Part shown: in pieces, positions 33,820-34,107 of the stretch
Numbering within the stretch: the first letter of the stretch is position 1
How the letters are laid out: every line of letters begins with the position of its first letter
Made by a program: the position numbers and the translations under genes
Notes under the pieces: generated by a model
The model's input: only the letters and a program-made list of their open reading frames with translations
What the model was told of the DNA's origin: nothing
The model's database searches: none
Assembly (NCBI GenBank): GCA_013696315.1
Contig: JACCYU010000211.1
Location: forward strand, 1-34,107
Direction: 5' to 3'
Length of the DNA stretch: 34,107 nucleotides
From: Gammaproteobacteria bacterium
Lineage (GTDB): Bacteria > Pseudomonadota > Gammaproteobacteria > JACCYU01

Positions 33820-34107
33820 GTGAAGCTCGAATGGACCGAGCCGGCGATCAGTGCGCTCCAGGCAATTCACGATTTCATCGCTCTGGATCAACCGTTTTAT
33901 GCCGCTCGCTTTGTCGACCGGCTGACCGTGGCCGCTGAGCGGCTTATCGATTTTCCGAAACTTGGCCGTAGAGTACCGGAGGCGCGGCGCGGGGAAGCCC
34001 GCGAACTGGTCTTCCAAGGCTATCGAATTATCTATCGCGTTCGCCCCGATCGGGTACAGGTGCTGAACGTGCTGCACGGCAGCCGTGATCTTTCACGCAT
34101 GAAGCCG
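33820..34107 (+). CDS. RelE/ParE-family toxin (runs off the window end)
   Basis: 96 codons visible, no stop before the window end. It begins at GTG with KLEWTEPAISALQAIHDFIA, then FVDRLTVAAERLIDFPKLGRRVPEA, GYRIIYRVRPDRVQVLNVLHGSRDL, all typical of ParE/RelE toxins (the longest piece is given only by its ends GYRIIY and HGSRDL). The C-terminus seems nearly complete. Its GTG now follows the right end of the MITE directly, so its native ribosome-binding site within the antitoxin gene is 129 bp away. Confidence 0.88.
   Translation, partial: MKLEWTEPAISALQAIHDFIALDQPFYAARFVDRLTVAAERLIDFPKLGRRVPEARRGEARELVFQGYRIIYRVRPDRVQVLNVLHGSRDLSRMKP

Noticed and set aside
1-34107. CRISPR arrays and cas genes
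   Set aside because: No regularly spaced repeats with unique spacers and no Cas-like proteins; the only spaced repeat is the two-unit 148-bp array.

Overview
The window is a GC-rich gammaproteobacterial chromosome segment (class by inference). Three gene neighbourhoods typical of that class appear in order: divergent rne/rluC; yceF-yceD-rpmF-plsX-fabH; and uvrC-pgsA followed by tRNA-Gly, tRNA-Cys and tRNA-Leu, the order of uvrC-pgsA-glyW-cysT-leuZ in E. coli. About the first 20 kb is housekeeping; from the end of tRNA-Leu (20250) onward it is accessory. LAYOUT. 125-4407 (minus): a three-gene signalling operon: multi-PAS histidine kinase, CheY-like receiver, and a REC-PAS-GGDEF-EAL protein for cyclic-di-GMP turnover. 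4799-5504: tRNA-Ser and a low-molecular-weight tyrosine phosphatase. 5598-6751: an IS630-family insertion sequence placed just beyond the 3' end of rne, with a clean TA duplication inside a reconstructed CTAG target. 6792-11687: rne (minus) with a long leader, rluC and sppA; a small palindrome-rich element supplies the rluC stop codon. 11718-16444: a sulfotransferase and yceF (minus), then yceD, rpmF, plsX and fabH (plus). fabH has no ATG/GTG/TTG at its homology-defined N-terminus and seems to start at ATT. 16537-19521: a CYTH gene cut by an in-frame amber codon, then uvrC and pgsA. 19557-19848: two tandem 148-bp units with covarying hairpins that end at tRNA-Gly and carry a copy of its 5' end. 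ACCESSORY PART. A small hypothetical protein, a phasin (polyhydroxyalkanoate granule protein) with a good sigma-70 promoter, and an NHEJ pair: ku (frameshifted) and ligD (intact, PE-LIG-POL order). Then a DUF4112 membrane protein, a FitAB/VapBC-type toxin-antitoxin pair with an operator-like palindrome, and a three-gene cassette encoding a DUF499 (COG1483) AAA+ ATPase, a DUF3780 protein and a DUF1156 (COG1743) Zn-ribbon adenine-specific DNA methylase. This combination is associated with phage defence. Here the ATPase gene carries an amber codon and two opposite frameshifts, the methylase contains a segment of foreign-looking composition, and no helicase or nuclease is visible. The window ends in a DUF433 - RelB-like antitoxin - RelE/ParE toxin operon, with a 129-bp MITE-like element inserted exactly at the antitoxin/toxin junction; removing it restores a GTGA stop/start overlap. 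OVERALL. The core genes serve RNA decay and ribosome modification, phospholipid and fatty-acid synthesis, and DNA repair. The accessory genes serve storage granules, end joining, toxin-antitoxin systems and DNA-modification-based defence. Broken frames occur in three genes (CYTH, ku, DUF499). They may be real decay or sequencing error; the sequence alone cannot decide.
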